The notes under the pieces: generated by a model | Database searches by the model: none | The model's input: only the letters and a program-made list of their open reading frames with translations | What the model was told of the DNA's origin: nothing | Program-made: the position numbers and the translations under genes | Shown here: in pieces, positions 36,114-46,814 of the stretch | Position numbering within the stretch: the first letter of the stretch is position 1 | How the letters are laid out: every line of letters starts with the position of its first letter | Assembly: GCF_030929605.1 (NCBI RefSeq) | Contig: NZ_JAVFVS010000014.1 | Span: 1 to 64,000 of the forward strand | Length of the DNA stretch: 64,000 bases | Reading direction: 5' to 3' | DNA from: Flavobacterium sp. LHD-80 | Lineage (GTDB): Bacteria > Bacteroidota > Bacteroidia > Flavobacteriales > Flavobacteriaceae

Positions 36114-39100
36114 ATGAAAAAAAAATTAAATACATATGCATGGTTATGCATTTTATTGATTTCCATAGGGCTTAGGGCTCAAGAGACTAAACCTTTAATC
36201 CAGTCAAAACTTGAAGGAACAGTAGTAGATGCTGTTACAAAGGAGCCTGTAATTGGTGCTTCGGTAAACATTAAAGGCACTACACACGGAGTAGTAACAG
36301 ATTTAGATGGAAAATTCTTTTTCCAGACAGGACAAAAATTTCCGTACACACTTATCGTAAGTTATTTAGGTTATAAAAAAGCCGAGGTTGTTGTGAATCA
36401 AAATGCTGTGGTTATTGATCTTACTGCAGAACAGAATGTGCTTTCAGAAGTTGTAGTTACTGCGCTAGGTATTACAAAAGAAAAGAAATCATTAGGATAT
36501 ACTACTCAGGCAGTTAAAGGAAAGGAATTATCAGATACTAAAGAGACGAACTTTTTAAACAGTCTTAGTGGTAAATTAGCTGGTGTTCGTATTACTAATT
36601 CTCAAGGAGATATGGGATCTTCACGTATTATTATTCGTGGAGAAACTTCTATTGCAGGAAATAATCAGCCGTTATTTGTTGTTGACGGAATTCCTGTAGA
36701 CAATTCACAGTTGAATGCTGGAGGCGCAACGAGAGATTTCAAAAACGCAATTTCCGATTTAAATCCGCAAGATATTGAAACATTAACGGTATTAAAAGGT
36801 CCTAACGCGGCAGCACTTTACGGATCGCGTGCAGCACATGGTGTTGTTCTTATTACAACAAAATCTGGAAAAGGTCAAAAAGGACTTGGGATTACTGTTA
36901 ACTCTGGAATAACAGTTTCTGAAGTTAGTACTTTGCCGAGTTATCAAAATACATTTGGTCAAGGTTCAAACGGAAAATTCAGTTATATTGATGGAAAAGG
37001 AGGCGGTGTTAACGACGGAGTTGACGAAAGCTGGGGACCTAAAATGGATGGACGCTTGATTCCGCAATTTTACTCTAATGGTGTTGCAGTGCCTTTTGTG
37101 GCGCATCCTAATAATGTGAAAGACTTTTTTAATACAGGTCTTACTTATGATAATAGCGTTTCTATTGCTAAATCAGATGACAAATCAGATTTTCGTTTAG
37201 GAGTAAACAACCAAAAACAATTAGGTACAGTGCCAAATAGTGAAGTAAATAAAACAAACTTCAGTGTGAACACGAATTACCAAATATCTCCAAATATTAA
37301 AGTTGGTGTTACTGCAAATTATATTACTACAAATGCTCCAGCATTGCCAGGAGGCCCATCAGGTGGACGTGCAGCGGGAGTAATGCTTCAGTTTCTTTGG
37401 TTCGGGCGTCAGGTTGATATTGATCAATTAGATAAAAATTGGAACCAAAACTGGAATAACAGCTACTATAGCAATCCATATTGGAATGCTTATTATAATA
37501 CTACAAGCCAGCAACGTAATCGTATAATTGGTGATGTTCATTTAGATGTAAAAATTATCGACGGACTTAATTTTAGATTCCGTACAGGAGTTGATTATTA
37601 TAACGATCGTAGAAAATACACAATTAAATACGGTACAAACGGAACTCCGTTTGGGTCTTATGCAGAAGATGCTTATACTGTAAATGAACAAAATACAGAA
37701 GGAATTCTGCAATACACTAAAAAACTGAATAATGATTTTAGTTTAGATGCTCTTGGTGGATTCAATATTCGTAACCACAGTGATGCAAACAACTATCAAA
37801 AAGCGCCGCGTTTAGCTGTACCAGATTTATACACTTTGACAAATTCAAGAGATCCGTTAACGTCATCAAACACATTATCTAGATTGAGAGTTTACAGTGC
37901 ATATGCTTCGGCACAATTAGGTTTCAGAAATTATGCGTTTTTAAACTTAACGGCTCGTAACGATTGGTCGTCAACTTTGCCAAGTAGTAATCGTTCTTAT
38001 TTTTATCCTTCTATTAATGGAAGTTTAGTTTTAACTGATGCTTTGGATATTAAAAGCAATACGCTTGATTTCTTAAAAGTGCGTGGTGGTTGGTCTGAAG
38101 TAGGAAATGATGCTGATCCTTATCAATTATCAACAGTTTATAATTTTCAGACAGCATTCGACGGAAATCCGATTCAAACTTCTTCTCAAAAGAAATTGAA
38201 TGAGAACTTGAAGCCAGAAACGACTCGTTCATCTGAAGTTGGTTTAGAAGCTTCTTTCTGGAAAAACAGATTGCATTTTGATGCTGCTTACTATAATACA
38301 AATAGTTTTGATCAAATTTTAGAGATAAAAACTACAGCTTCAAGTGGTTATAATTCACAATTGATCAATGCAGGAAAAATTAATAATCAAGGTATTGAAA
38401 TTCAGTTAGATGGAACTCCGGTTCAAACTGAAAACTTCAAATGGAATATTGGTGTAAATTATTCAAGAAATATCAGTGAAGTAAAAATTCTGGATTATGA
38501 CAAACAAATTCAGAACTACACAATTGGTACATCTGGAGGAGTTGATGTGTTAGCATCTGTCGGGCAAGCTTATGGAGCACTTTACGGAACAGCTTATCAG
38601 CGTGATGCAAACGGAAATATTGTAGTTGGAGCAAATGGATTGCCAAAAGCTGATCCAGCAAAGAAAGTTTTAGGACATTATACTCCAGATTATTTAGCAG
38701 GTGTAACCAATACTTTGACGTATAAAAATATTGAATTGTCATTCCTTGTAGATGCAAGTGTAGGTGGAGAACTTTTTTCTGGAACAAATAGAACAGGAAA
38801 TTATACAGGAGTTTTAGCTCAAACAATGCCAGGTCGTGATGCTGCGAATGGTGGATTAAACTACTATATTTCTGGTACTACAAAAACGTTATTGCCAGCA
38901 GGTGCAGCTGCTCCGGGTGGTGCAACAGTATATGATGACGGTATGATCTTTAACGGAGTTTATGCCGATGGAACAAAAAACACTTCAGTGCTTAGTGCGC
39001 AGGAGTATTACAAAGCATCATACAACATTAGCGAGGCCTACATTTACAGCTCAACTTTTGTAAAAATGAGAGAGATAAAACTGGCATATAATTTCAATAA

Positions 39101-39293
39101 AGCATTTGCTAAAAAACTTGGATTACAAGGAGCAAGTATTACTGCTGTTGGTCGTAACCTGTTCTTTATCTATAAAGACGCACCAAATATTGATCCTGAA
39201 ACAGCTTTCAATACTGGAAATGCTCAAGGGTTGGAGAGTTTAGCTTTACCAACGACGAGAAATTACAGTCTTAATGTTAATCTTAAATTTTAA
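36114..39293 (+). CDS. SusC/RagA-family TonB-dependent receptor (pair 2)
   Basis: A 1059-residue receptor with a signal peptide ending GLRAQ. The carboxypeptidase-D-like domain starts LEGTVVDAVTKEPVIGASV (about 30-110), followed by the TonB-box-like LSEVVVTALGITKEKK and the plug (VVDGIPVDNSQLN, VLKGPNAAALYGSRAAHG). The barrel ends NYSLNVNLKF. The VVTALGI form of the TonB region and the accompanying short SusD differ from pair 1, which suggests another substrate, possibly not a glycan. No glycosidase, sigma or anti-sigma gene lies next to it. A promoter and a structured leader precede it. Confidence 0.95.
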   Translation: MKKKLNTYAWLCILLISIGLRAQETKPLIQSKLEGTVVDAVTKEPVIGASVNIKGTTHGVVTDLDGKFFFQTGQKFPYTLIVSYLGYKKAEVVVNQNAVVIDLTAEQNVLSEVVVTALGITKEKKSLGYTTQAVKGKELSDTKETNFLNSLSGKLAGVRITNSQGDMGSSRIIIRGETSIAGNNQPLFVVDGIPVDNSQLNAGGATRDFKNAISDLNPQDIETLTVLKGPNAAALYGSRAAHGVVLITTKSGKGQKGLGITVNSGITVSEVSTLPSYQNTFGQGSNGKFSYIDGKGGGVNDGVDESWGPKMDGRLIPQFYSNGVAVPFVAHPNNVKDFFNTGLTYDNSVSIAKSDDKSDFRLGVNNQKQLGTVPNSEVNKTNFSVNTNYQISPNIKVGVTANYITTNAPALPGGPSGGRAAGVMLQFLWFGRQVDIDQLDKNWNQNWNNSYYSNPYWNAYYNTTSQQRNRIIGDVHLDVKIIDGLNFRFRTGVDYYNDRRKYTIKYGTNGTPFGSYAEDAYTVNEQNTEGILQYTKKLNNDFSLDALGGFNIRNHSDANNYQKAPRLAVPDLYTLTNSRDPLTSSNTLSRLRVYSAYASAQLGFRNYAFLNLTARNDWSSTLPSSNRSYFYPSINGSLVLTDALDIKSNTLDFLKVRGGWSEVGNDADPYQLSTVYNFQTAFDGNPIQTSSQKKLNENLKPETTRSSEVGLEASFWKNRLHFDAAYYNTNSFDQILEIKTTASSGYNSQLINAGKINNQGIEIQLDGTPVQTENFKWNIGVNYSRNISEVKILDYDKQIQNYTIGTSGGVDVLASVGQAYGALYGTAYQRDANGNIVVGANGLPKADPAKKVLGHYTPDYLAGVTNTLTYKNIELSFLVDASVGGELFSGTNRTGNYTGVLAQTMPGRDAANGGLNYYISGTTKTLLPAGAAAPGGATVYDDGMIFNGVYADGTKNTSVLSAQEYYKASYNISEAYIYSSTFVKMREIKLAYNFNKAFAKKLGLQGASITAVGRNLFFIYKDAPNIDPETAFNTGNAQGLESLALPTTRNYSLNVNLKF

Positions 39294-39305
39294 AAACACA
39301 GAATC

Positions 39306-40736
39306 ATGTTAAAAAAACTATCATATATAACGCTGTTTGCACTATCGCTAGCTTCGGTTTCTTGCAGCGATACTTTGGATGAAATTAATAAAAATCCAAA
39401 TGCAACCGAAACACCGTTGGCACCTTATCTGTTGACAGGAACGTTAAAACAGGGCGCCGATTTATATTGGGGGTCAACAAATAATTTTGACTCGTCTTTA
39501 TTGTTTGTACAGCATTGGGCTAAAATCCAGTATACTGAACCAGATCGATATGATGTATCTAATACTTCTTTCACCTCTTTATGGAATACAGGATATGCAA
39601 CTTTGGTTACAGATTTGAACACGATTATTAATTTTCCGGCGGAACAGGCAAATTCAAACTATAAAGGAATTGCATTAACATTGCGTTCTTGGATATTTTT
39701 ATTGCTGACGGATGCTTACGGAAGTATTCCGTATAAAGAAGCAGGTCAAAAAGTAACGCCAGCATATAATACTCAAAAAGAGGTTTATACAGGATTGCTT
39801 GAAGATTTAAAACAAGCTCAGTCTTTATTAAATGCATCAAATGGAGCAGTTACAGGAGATTTAGTGTATAAAGGAGACATTCAAAAATGGAAAAAACTGG
39901 TAAATTCACTTCGTTTGCGTATTGCATTAAGAATTTCAGATAGAGAACCTGCTTTAGCAAAACAGGCAGCAATTGATGCGACAAGCGATGCAGCTGGAGT
40001 ACTTAGCAGTAATAATGATACTTTTAAGTTTACATACATCAGTTCGCCTCAGCAAAATCCAGCTTCGGCATGGTTTGAAACTCGAGATGATTATCGTATT
40101 TCAAAAACTATGGTTGATAAATTAAATGAGTTAGTTGACCCACGTTTACCTGTATATGCACAATTGCCATCAGATGCAAGTGTAGGGAAATATGTTGGAG
40201 GAGCAAACGGATTGTCAAATAGTGATGCAAATAGCCAAGGTTTTGCAAAAACATCAAAACCAGGAACTTATTTCCTGACTTCAACATCACCGGCTGTAAT
40301 TGCTTCTTATTCAGAAACATTGTTTAATCTTGCTGAGGCAGTGGCTAGAGGTTATATTTCTGGAAATGCAGAACAGCTTTATAAAAGTGCTATCACAGCA
40401 TCTTTCAATCAATTCGGAATTACAGATGCTACAGTTATTGCTAATTATTTAAATCAAGCAACTGTAAAATATGATGCTTCTAATTATGCAAAATCAATTG
40501 GTACTCAAAAATGGATTGCATTCTACGGGCAAGGCCTTGATGCATTTACAGAATGGAGAAGACTTGATTTTCCAGTATTAAAAGCTGGGCCTGCTACGGT
40601 TCTAGATGGACAATTGCCTTCGCGTTTCTTCTATCCAGGTACAGAACAATCTTTAAACGGAGTTAGTTATCAGGCAGCAGTTGCGGCTCAAGGAAAAGAC
40701 CTTCTTACTACCAAACTTTGGTTTGATGTGAAATAA
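39306..40736 (+). CDS. SusD-like lipoprotein (pair 2, SusD-like_2 type)
   Basis: A 476-residue lipoprotein with lipobox Cys20 (LASVSCSDTLDEINKNPNA). The EINKNPNA opening and the short length are typical of the SusD-like_2 branch, which in other Bacteroidetes often goes with receptors for peptides or undefined ligands. Helical repeats (LTLRSWIFLLLTDAYGSIPY) and the C-terminal KWIAFYGQGLDAFTEWRRLDFP motif fit the family. The gene starts 12 bp after SusC 2 and is followed by a terminator. Confidence 0.93.
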   Translation: MLKKLSYITLFALSLASVSCSDTLDEINKNPNATETPLAPYLLTGTLKQGADLYWGSTNNFDSSLLFVQHWAKIQYTEPDRYDVSNTSFTSLWNTGYATLVTDLNTIINFPAEQANSNYKGIALTLRSWIFLLLTDAYGSIPYKEAGQKVTPAYNTQKEVYTGLLEDLKQAQSLLNASNGAVTGDLVYKGDIQKWKKLVNSLRLRIALRISDREPALAKQAAIDATSDAAGVLSSNNDTFKFTYISSPQQNPASAWFETRDDYRISKTMVDKLNELVDPRLPVYAQLPSDASVGKYVGGANGLSNSDANSQGFAKTSKPGTYFLTSTSPAVIASYSETLFNLAEAVARGYISGNAEQLYKSAITASFNQFGITDATVIANYLNQATVKYDASNYAKSIGTQKWIAFYGQGLDAFTEWRRLDFPVLKAGPATVLDGQLPSRFFYPGTEQSLNGVSYQAAVAAQGKDLLTTKLWFDVK

Positions 40737-41212
40737 GTAATTGCCATCCATTAAATAGTAAAAAGCTAAATCGAAAGATTTAGCTTTTTTTGTTTTTAGA
40801 CTATTTGTTGTCAAAACAGTATTCATTATAAGTGTGATAGTTACACAGTGTTGCTGTTTGAAAGACGCTATGCACCAATTTTGATGATTTATATTTTTGA
40901 TAAAATCGGGCTACCGAATAATGCTTTTTGTTTTTTGAAAATAAACCTGATTTGATATCCCTTTTTAGCCTTGATTTTAATTCGTTTGAATATTATGTAA
41001 TTTTTCCTGCTTTTTTTTATTGATGCCATTTTTTTAAGGCAAAAAACGAGTTGAATTGCATCTGCAAGACTATAGTATCCCCAAAAATGTATTTTATTAC
41101 CCCTCCTCAGAACCATTATTATCCAATTTTGCACAGCAGATCACTAATCGATTCCACCTTAGTCGCAGTGATTCACACTAACTAATTAATTAACCAAAAA
41201 GTAGAACCAAAA
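40737..41212. other. Intergenic region between SusD 2 and SusC 3
   Basis: A terminator (40761-40790) opens this 476-bp spacer. The rest is AT-rich; TATTTTTG at 40892-40899 fits the -7 consensus but has no -33 partner at the right distance. No coding sequence is convincing on either strand. Confidence 0.55.
40761..40790 (+). terminator. Rho-independent terminator
   Basis: A perfect 12-bp stem (aaaagctaaatc / gatttagctttt) with a GAAA tetraloop and T-rich tail ends the second SusC/SusD operon. Confidence 0.85.
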
Positions 41213-44200
41213 ATGACAAATTTTATTAGGATTAAAAATGGTCCTGATTGTGTATCGGTATTTAGTTTGAAAAAGAAAATGATAATGCTCTGTGCATTGC
41301 TTTCTTTAACTCAGATTGATGGATACGCAATTAGTTCTAAAAGTGCAAAAGAACATCAAAATGCAGACTTTCAAAAAAACATCAAGGGACTAGTAGTTGA
41401 TGAAAGCGGCATGCCGATGCCAGGAGTTTCAGTTTTAGAAAAAGGAAGTAAAAATGGTACTTCAACAGATTTCGACGGAAAATTTACTTTAAAGGTAGAT
41501 AATGACAATGCAGTAATAGTGGTATCTTATTTAGGGTATGTAACTGCCGAAGTTAGCGCAAAAGGCGAAGCTTCAATTACTGTAAAAATGAAAAAAGCTA
41601 CTACTTCATTAGATGAGGTTGTAGTAGTAGGTTACGGTAAAATGAAGAAAAAGGATTTAACTGGAGCAATTGTTCAAGTAACGCCAGATAAACTTGCAAA
41701 CCAAAACCCGCAGACAGTTCAGGACATCTTAAGAGGTACTCCAGGTGTAAGAGTTGGTTATGATCCTTCGGCAAAAGGAGGTGGAAGCATCCAGATTCGT
41801 GGACAGACTTCTGTGTATACAGGGAATGATCAAAAATCAGGTGGTCCTCATAATTCACCGCTTATTATTTTAGACGGAATGCAGTTTTATGGTGAGTTAT
41901 CAGAAATAAATCCTGATGATATTCAGCAACTTGATATCCTAAAAGATGCTTCGGCTGCATCTGTATATGGATCGAGAGCGGCTGCGGGGGTAATTCTTAT
42001 TTCAACTAAAAAAGGAAAAACAGGTAAACCTATTGTAAGTTTTACTACAAACACAACAATTAGCAACAAGAGCGCTTATCGTGGTGTGTATTCTCCAGAA
42101 GGATATTTAAAATATCGTGAAGATTGGGAAACTGCTCAAACTTATGGTGTTAACCCAACAACGAAGCAATACGAAGCATGGATAGCAGGAACTGTTGCTA
42201 ATGGTAAGCCTGGATATTTTTCAAGTCCAAATGATTTGGCAAAATGGGGTATTACTGAAGCGCAATGGTTAGCGTATCAGCCAGCTACTCAAACAGCTGG
42301 AAAAAGCAGTAAAGAAGTATGGGGAACACGTTTAGGATTGAATTTTGATCCTTCGTTAATGGCAAATTTCCTTGCTGATAAAACACATGATTGGAGCAAT
42401 AGCTCATTCAGAACAGGAATTAATCATGACAATAATTTAAGTATTTCTGGGGCAAGCGACAAGGTTAACTATTACATGTCTTTTGGTTATTTAACTTCAG
42501 AAGGTGCTATTGTTGGAAATGATTATAAATCAGCTCGTTCAAATATGAAAGTTGACGCTAAAATTACAGATTGGCTTGACTTTAGTGCAAACGTTAATTT
42601 TCAAGATAGAACAGATGGAGATATTACTCCAGAACTTGGAACAGCGTCTGGTCAAAATAATATGATGAGAACCAGCCCGTACGGAACTTTTATAGATGCA
42701 AACGGCAAGTATGAGAGGCAGCCAATGGGGAAAAACGTTTCAGGACAGAATTATAATTATTACTACGACCGCCAATTTATTGAGCAGGAGAGAGGTTATG
42801 TTACATTGAATTCGGTTTTCAATACAAAAGTTACATTGCCTTTAGGTATTACATATTCATTTAATATCGCGCCTCGTTATCAGTTTTTTCACAGACGTGA
42901 TTTCAGATCGACACAAAATCCAAACTGGGCACCAGCGACTACTGGAGCAGTTAGAAATAATGAAATGAGGTTTGATTATAACTTGAACAATACATTAGCA
43001 TGGGATTATACGATTGCAGAAAAGCACCACATCATTGCAACTTTTGTTCAAGAAGCTGAGGAACGTCGCTTTTGGTCAGATGGAATGGATGCCAATAATA
43101 TTCAACCTTCAGATGCTTTAGGATTTCACAATGTTAATACTGCAACATTGGCAAATAGCGTACTTAGATCAAACGATACACATGAAACGGCAGATGCATT
43201 GATGGCAAGACTTTTCTATTCATTTGATAATCGTTATATGTTTACGGCGACTGTTCGTCGTGATGGATATTCAGCATTTGGAGCTTCAGATCCTTATGCA
43301 GTTTTCCCTTCTTTTGGTGTTGCATGGACCTTCAAGAATGAAAATTGGTTTAAATGGGATGCGATGAGCACTGGTAAATTGCGTTTGTCTTGGGGTAAAA
43401 ATGGTAACAGATCGCTTGCAGATCCGTACATTTCTTTGGCAAACTTAGTAAATAATGGTACAATGGGGTATTTAGATGCTTCAGGAAAAGCGCTTGAGAT
43501 GAGGTATTTATCACTTGACCGTATGGCAAATCCAAATTTGCAATGGGAAAAAACAACATCAACAAATATTGGTCTTGATTTAGGTTTCTTACATGATCGC
43601 ATTACAGCTACTTTAGATCTTTACAAAACGGCTACTCATGATATGATTATGAGTCAATCGTTGCCTGGTTTCACTGGATTCTCATCTATTGCAACCAATC
43701 TTGGAGAAGTTCAAAATAAAGGTTTTGAGTTTAGTATTAACACACTTAATATGAAAAAACCAAACTTTGAGTGGCGTACTACATTCGGTATTTCTTATAA
43801 CGAAAATAAAATTGTGTCATTATATGGCAATATGGTTGATATTAAGGATGCTGCTGGTAATGTTATTGGGAAAAAAGAAGGTGATGATTCAACTAATGGA
43901 TGGTTTATAGGAAGACCGATCTCTCAAATTTGGGATTATAAAGTAACAGGAATTTGGCAAAAAGATGAGTGGAAAGAAGCTCAAAGATATGGACAGCGTC
44001 CTGGAGATCCAAAAGTTCAAAACAGCTATACAGCAGATGATGTAGATGCAGTTGATTCAGATGGTGTTGCTTATAAAAAAGCAGTTTATAATGAAAAAGA
44101 CAAACAGTTTATTGGAAATTCAACGCCTCCAGTACAATGGACCTTACGCAATGATTTTAAGATTTACAAAAACTGGGATTTAGGAATCAGTATGTATTCT

Positions 44201-44599
44201 TATGCAGGAGGAAAATCACTTAGTTCAATTTATATGAACACTTTCAACGATAGCAGTTTGTATAAATTTAACTTTAATCCATATGTAAATCCGTATTGGA
44301 CACTTGACAACCCAACAAACGAATGGGCTCGTCTAGACGCTAAAGGACCTGCCGGTGCTCCAGTTGCACCAGGAAGATTGTATGATCGCAGTTTTGTGCG
44401 TTTAGATAACATTTCGATAGCTTATACGCTTCCTAGAGATCTTTTAGATCGCGCGCATATTAAAAATATTAAAATTTATGCTTCTGTTCAAAATGCGGCA
44501 ACATGGTCTGCTTCTAAAGAATGGAAATATTTTGGAGATCCAGAAACAGGAGGATTGGCTACAAGACAGTTTAATTTAGGTTTTAATTTCCAACTTTAA
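41213..44599 (+). CDS. SusC/RagA-family TonB-dependent receptor (pair 3)
   Basis: A 1128-residue receptor, longer than the other two. An extended N-terminus (about 20 residues before the hydrophobic MIMLCALLSLTQIDGYA) is seen; ATG 41279 is an alternative start. The carboxypeptidase-D-like domain (IKGLVVDESGMPMPGVSVL, about 60-130), TonB-box-like LDEVVVVGYGKMKKKDLTGA and plug (LIILDGMQFYGELSEINPDD) are canonical. The barrel ends QFNLGFNFQL. No STN signalling domain is present. It pairs with the 670-residue SusD at 44613. The bigger SusC/SusD size suggests a larger ligand than pair 2. Confidence 0.95.
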   Translation: MTNFIRIKNGPDCVSVFSLKKKMIMLCALLSLTQIDGYAISSKSAKEHQNADFQKNIKGLVVDESGMPMPGVSVLEKGSKNGTSTDFDGKFTLKVDNDNAVIVVSYLGYVTAEVSAKGEASITVKMKKATTSLDEVVVVGYGKMKKKDLTGAIVQVTPDKLANQNPQTVQDILRGTPGVRVGYDPSAKGGGSIQIRGQTSVYTGNDQKSGGPHNSPLIILDGMQFYGELSEINPDDIQQLDILKDASAASVYGSRAAAGVILISTKKGKTGKPIVSFTTNTTISNKSAYRGVYSPEGYLKYREDWETAQTYGVNPTTKQYEAWIAGTVANGKPGYFSSPNDLAKWGITEAQWLAYQPATQTAGKSSKEVWGTRLGLNFDPSLMANFLADKTHDWSNSSFRTGINHDNNLSISGASDKVNYYMSFGYLTSEGAIVGNDYKSARSNMKVDAKITDWLDFSANVNFQDRTDGDITPELGTASGQNNMMRTSPYGTFIDANGKYERQPMGKNVSGQNYNYYYDRQFIEQERGYVTLNSVFNTKVTLPLGITYSFNIAPRYQFFHRRDFRSTQNPNWAPATTGAVRNNEMRFDYNLNNTLAWDYTIAEKHHIIATFVQEAEERRFWSDGMDANNIQPSDALGFHNVNTATLANSVLRSNDTHETADALMARLFYSFDNRYMFTATVRRDGYSAFGASDPYAVFPSFGVAWTFKNENWFKWDAMSTGKLRLSWGKNGNRSLADPYISLANLVNNGTMGYLDASGKALEMRYLSLDRMANPNLQWEKTTSTNIGLDLGFLHDRITATLDLYKTATHDMIMSQSLPGFTGFSSIATNLGEVQNKGFEFSINTLNMKKPNFEWRTTFGISYNENKIVSLYGNMVDIKDAAGNVIGKKEGDDSTNGWFIGRPISQIWDYKVTGIWQKDEWKEAQRYGQRPGDPKVQNSYTADDVDAVDSDGVAYKKAVYNEKDKQFIGNSTPPVQWTLRNDFKIYKNWDLGISMYSYAGGKSLSSIYMNTFNDSSLYKFNFNPYVNPYWTLDNPTNEWARLDAKGPAGAPVAPGRLYDRSFVRLDNISIAYTLPRDLLDRAHIKNIKIYASVQNAATWSASKEWKYFGDPETGGLATRQFNLGFNFQL

Positions 44600-44612
44600 A
44601 AATTATTCAACA

Positions 44613-46625
44613 ATGAAAAAATATATAAATAATAAAATTTCAAGACTGGTGCCTTTTGTACTATTGGCTGTATTGTCCAGTTCTTGTTCAAAAGATTTCC
44701 TTGATGCGGATCCGCTTTCATTTTATGACCCAGAGACTACGTTTACAACAGAAGCTGGTTTGCAGGCTACATTAGCACAGTGTGATAAACAGCTTCGTAA
44801 TAATTACGTTCACTACAACTTTTCGGGTGTGAGCGTGCCTATTGGTACGGAATATCTTTTCTCTGACATGGCGCAATATGGAAAAACAGATACAGGCAGT
44901 AACATCGCTGATTATGCTGCGAATATAGTTCCTTCAGCTGGTACAGATATATATAGAAGAGATGCCGGAGGTGAATCAATTTATCTTGGATTCCTTTGGA
45001 CTGAAGCATATACCGGTATCAAGAATGCGAATACAGTATTAACTTACATTGGTAATATAAAAACTTTATCTGAAGAGGTTAAAAATAAATATATCGGACA
45101 AGCTTATTTTCACAGATCATACCGTTATCTTAATCTAGTGTATCAGTTTGGTGATATTCCGTTGATCACTAAAATCTTGGAAGTACCAAAACAGAGCTAT
45201 TATTCTACAAAAAAAGAAGCTATCATTGAAATGATTACGGCTGATATGGAGAAAGCTGTACAATGGGTTCCAGAGCAGTCAAAAATAGGATATGTTGGTA
45301 TGGTGAGCAAAGGCGCTTGTCGTCAATTGTTAATTAAGTGTTATTTGGCTTCTGGAAGATTTGCTGATGCTGAGGCACAAGCTAACCTTTTGATTAATGG
45401 ATCAGGTTACTCTTTGGTACAAGGGAATTTAGGAATTTTTGATCCAGGGGGAAATCCTACTGCATGGCCTATTACGAGAAATGTAATTTGGGATTTGCAT
45501 AGACCTGAGAACAAAGTAATTGTTGCTAATACTGAAGCAATTTTAGTGGCACCAAACGGAGGAGCACAATCATTTTTAGCATTTGCCTCAATGAGAATTT
45601 TTGGGCCAAACTGGAACGATGCCAATTTGATTACTCCTGATGGTAAAACTGCAGCACCGCGTTTTCCATTGACTGACAAAACAAATTATAATGCAAAGTA
45701 TGATTACCAAAGAGCTTTAGGACGTGGTATTGGTACAATAAGTGGTTCTTATTATTCGCAACATCCTATGTGGGTTGTAAACGGTGTTGAGGACAAGCAA
45801 GATCTTAGACACAACAGTACTGTTGGTAACTGGGTGAATATGGAAGACCTTAAATACGCTCCTGGAGCAGGTGGAAGTGCTACATGGGCGGGACAAAATT
45901 TCAGAATGAAAGATGCAGCTGGTAAATTGTTAGCAACAGATTCTATTCGTGATTGGTATGATTTTCCTCATTATAAAATCTATTATCATGATGTTGTAGC
46001 GGAAGCTAATCCAGCAGCAAATGATTTTCAGGGAGCTACGGCAGGAGCAAGTGCACATTTGTACATTTATCGTCTAGCAGAAACTTATTTATTACGTGCA
46101 GAAGCTCGTTTTTACCAAGGTAATGCTACAGGAGCGGCCCAGGATGTGAATGTTGTAAGAGCAAGAGCTAAAGCTTCACAAATGTATACAACTGTAACTA
46201 TTGGTGATATTTGTGCAGAAAGAGGAAGAGAGCTTTATATGGAAGAATGGAGAAATGTAGAGTTAAAACGTATTTCGCACTGCTTGGCGATGAGCGGAAA
46301 ACCAGATGAGTGGGGTAACACCTATAATAAAGCAACTTGGGACAAACAATCAGGGAAAGATGCAACTGGAGGAAGTTATTGGTGGCAGCGTATTGTTCAT
46401 TACACACTTTACAACAAATATCCAAATGGAATTGCGCTTAAACCAGGTGTAAAATTCTATACTATGGACAAGCGTAATAATTATTGGCCAATTCCTTTCA
46501 AACTTGCTATTGAACCTAACATCAAAGGTCAATTAAGTCAGAATTATGGTTATGATGGCTATAATGCTGCAACTAAGGTTTGGGATAAATGGCAGGATGC
46601 TGTTGATGATGAGAGTAAAATCTAA
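44613..46625 (+). CDS. SusD/RagB-family lipoprotein (pair 3)
   Basis: A 670-residue lipoprotein with lipobox Cys25 (VLSSSCSKDFLDADPLS). It has the DPLSFYDPETTFTTEAGLQA opening, TPR-like helices (GQAYFHRSYRYLNLVYQFGDI) and the C-terminal ERGRELYMEEWRNVELKRIS signature. At 670 residues it is at the long end of the family. It begins 13 bp after SusC 3. The terminator at 46712-46747 separates it from the thioredoxin-like gene. Confidence 0.94.
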   Translation: MKKYINNKISRLVPFVLLAVLSSSCSKDFLDADPLSFYDPETTFTTEAGLQATLAQCDKQLRNNYVHYNFSGVSVPIGTEYLFSDMAQYGKTDTGSNIADYAANIVPSAGTDIYRRDAGGESIYLGFLWTEAYTGIKNANTVLTYIGNIKTLSEEVKNKYIGQAYFHRSYRYLNLVYQFGDIPLITKILEVPKQSYYSTKKEAIIEMITADMEKAVQWVPEQSKIGYVGMVSKGACRQLLIKCYLASGRFADAEAQANLLINGSGYSLVQGNLGIFDPGGNPTAWPITRNVIWDLHRPENKVIVANTEAILVAPNGGAQSFLAFASMRIFGPNWNDANLITPDGKTAAPRFPLTDKTNYNAKYDYQRALGRGIGTISGSYYSQHPMWVVNGVEDKQDLRHNSTVGNWVNMEDLKYAPGAGGSATWAGQNFRMKDAAGKLLATDSIRDWYDFPHYKIYYHDVVAEANPAANDFQGATAGASAHLYIYRLAETYLLRAEARFYQGNATGAAQDVNVVRARAKASQMYTTVTIGDICAERGRELYMEEWRNVELKRISHCLAMSGKPDEWGNTYNKATWDKQSGKDATGGSYWWQRIVHYTLYNKYPNGIALKPGVKFYTMDKRNNYWPIPFKLAIEPNIKGQLSQNYGYDGYNAATKVWDKWQDAVDDESKI

Positions 46626-46711
46626 ATTCTGTTTTATTTTGCCCCTAAATTTAAGTTTAAGAAATAAAGCAATAGAATAAATGGCTTCATCATTTTAAAG
46701 AAGCTAAAGCA

Positions 46712-46747
46712 AAAACGAGTTAATGTATTTTAACTCGTTTTGTTTTT
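46712..46747 (+). terminator. Rho-independent terminator
   Basis: A perfect 12-bp stem (aaaacgagttaa / ttaactcgtttt) with a six-base loop and a T-rich tail ends the third SusC/SusD operon. Confidence 0.85.
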
Positions 46748-46814
46748 TATAATACATTTTGGTCATCTTTCGTAAAAAAAAAACTATAAAGGGACATTAA
46801 ATAAATTTACAATT

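Noticed and set aside
40892..40899. -7 box before SusC 3
   Set aside because: TATTTTTG fits the consensus, but no -33 element is at the right distance and it lies more than 300 bp from the start codon.
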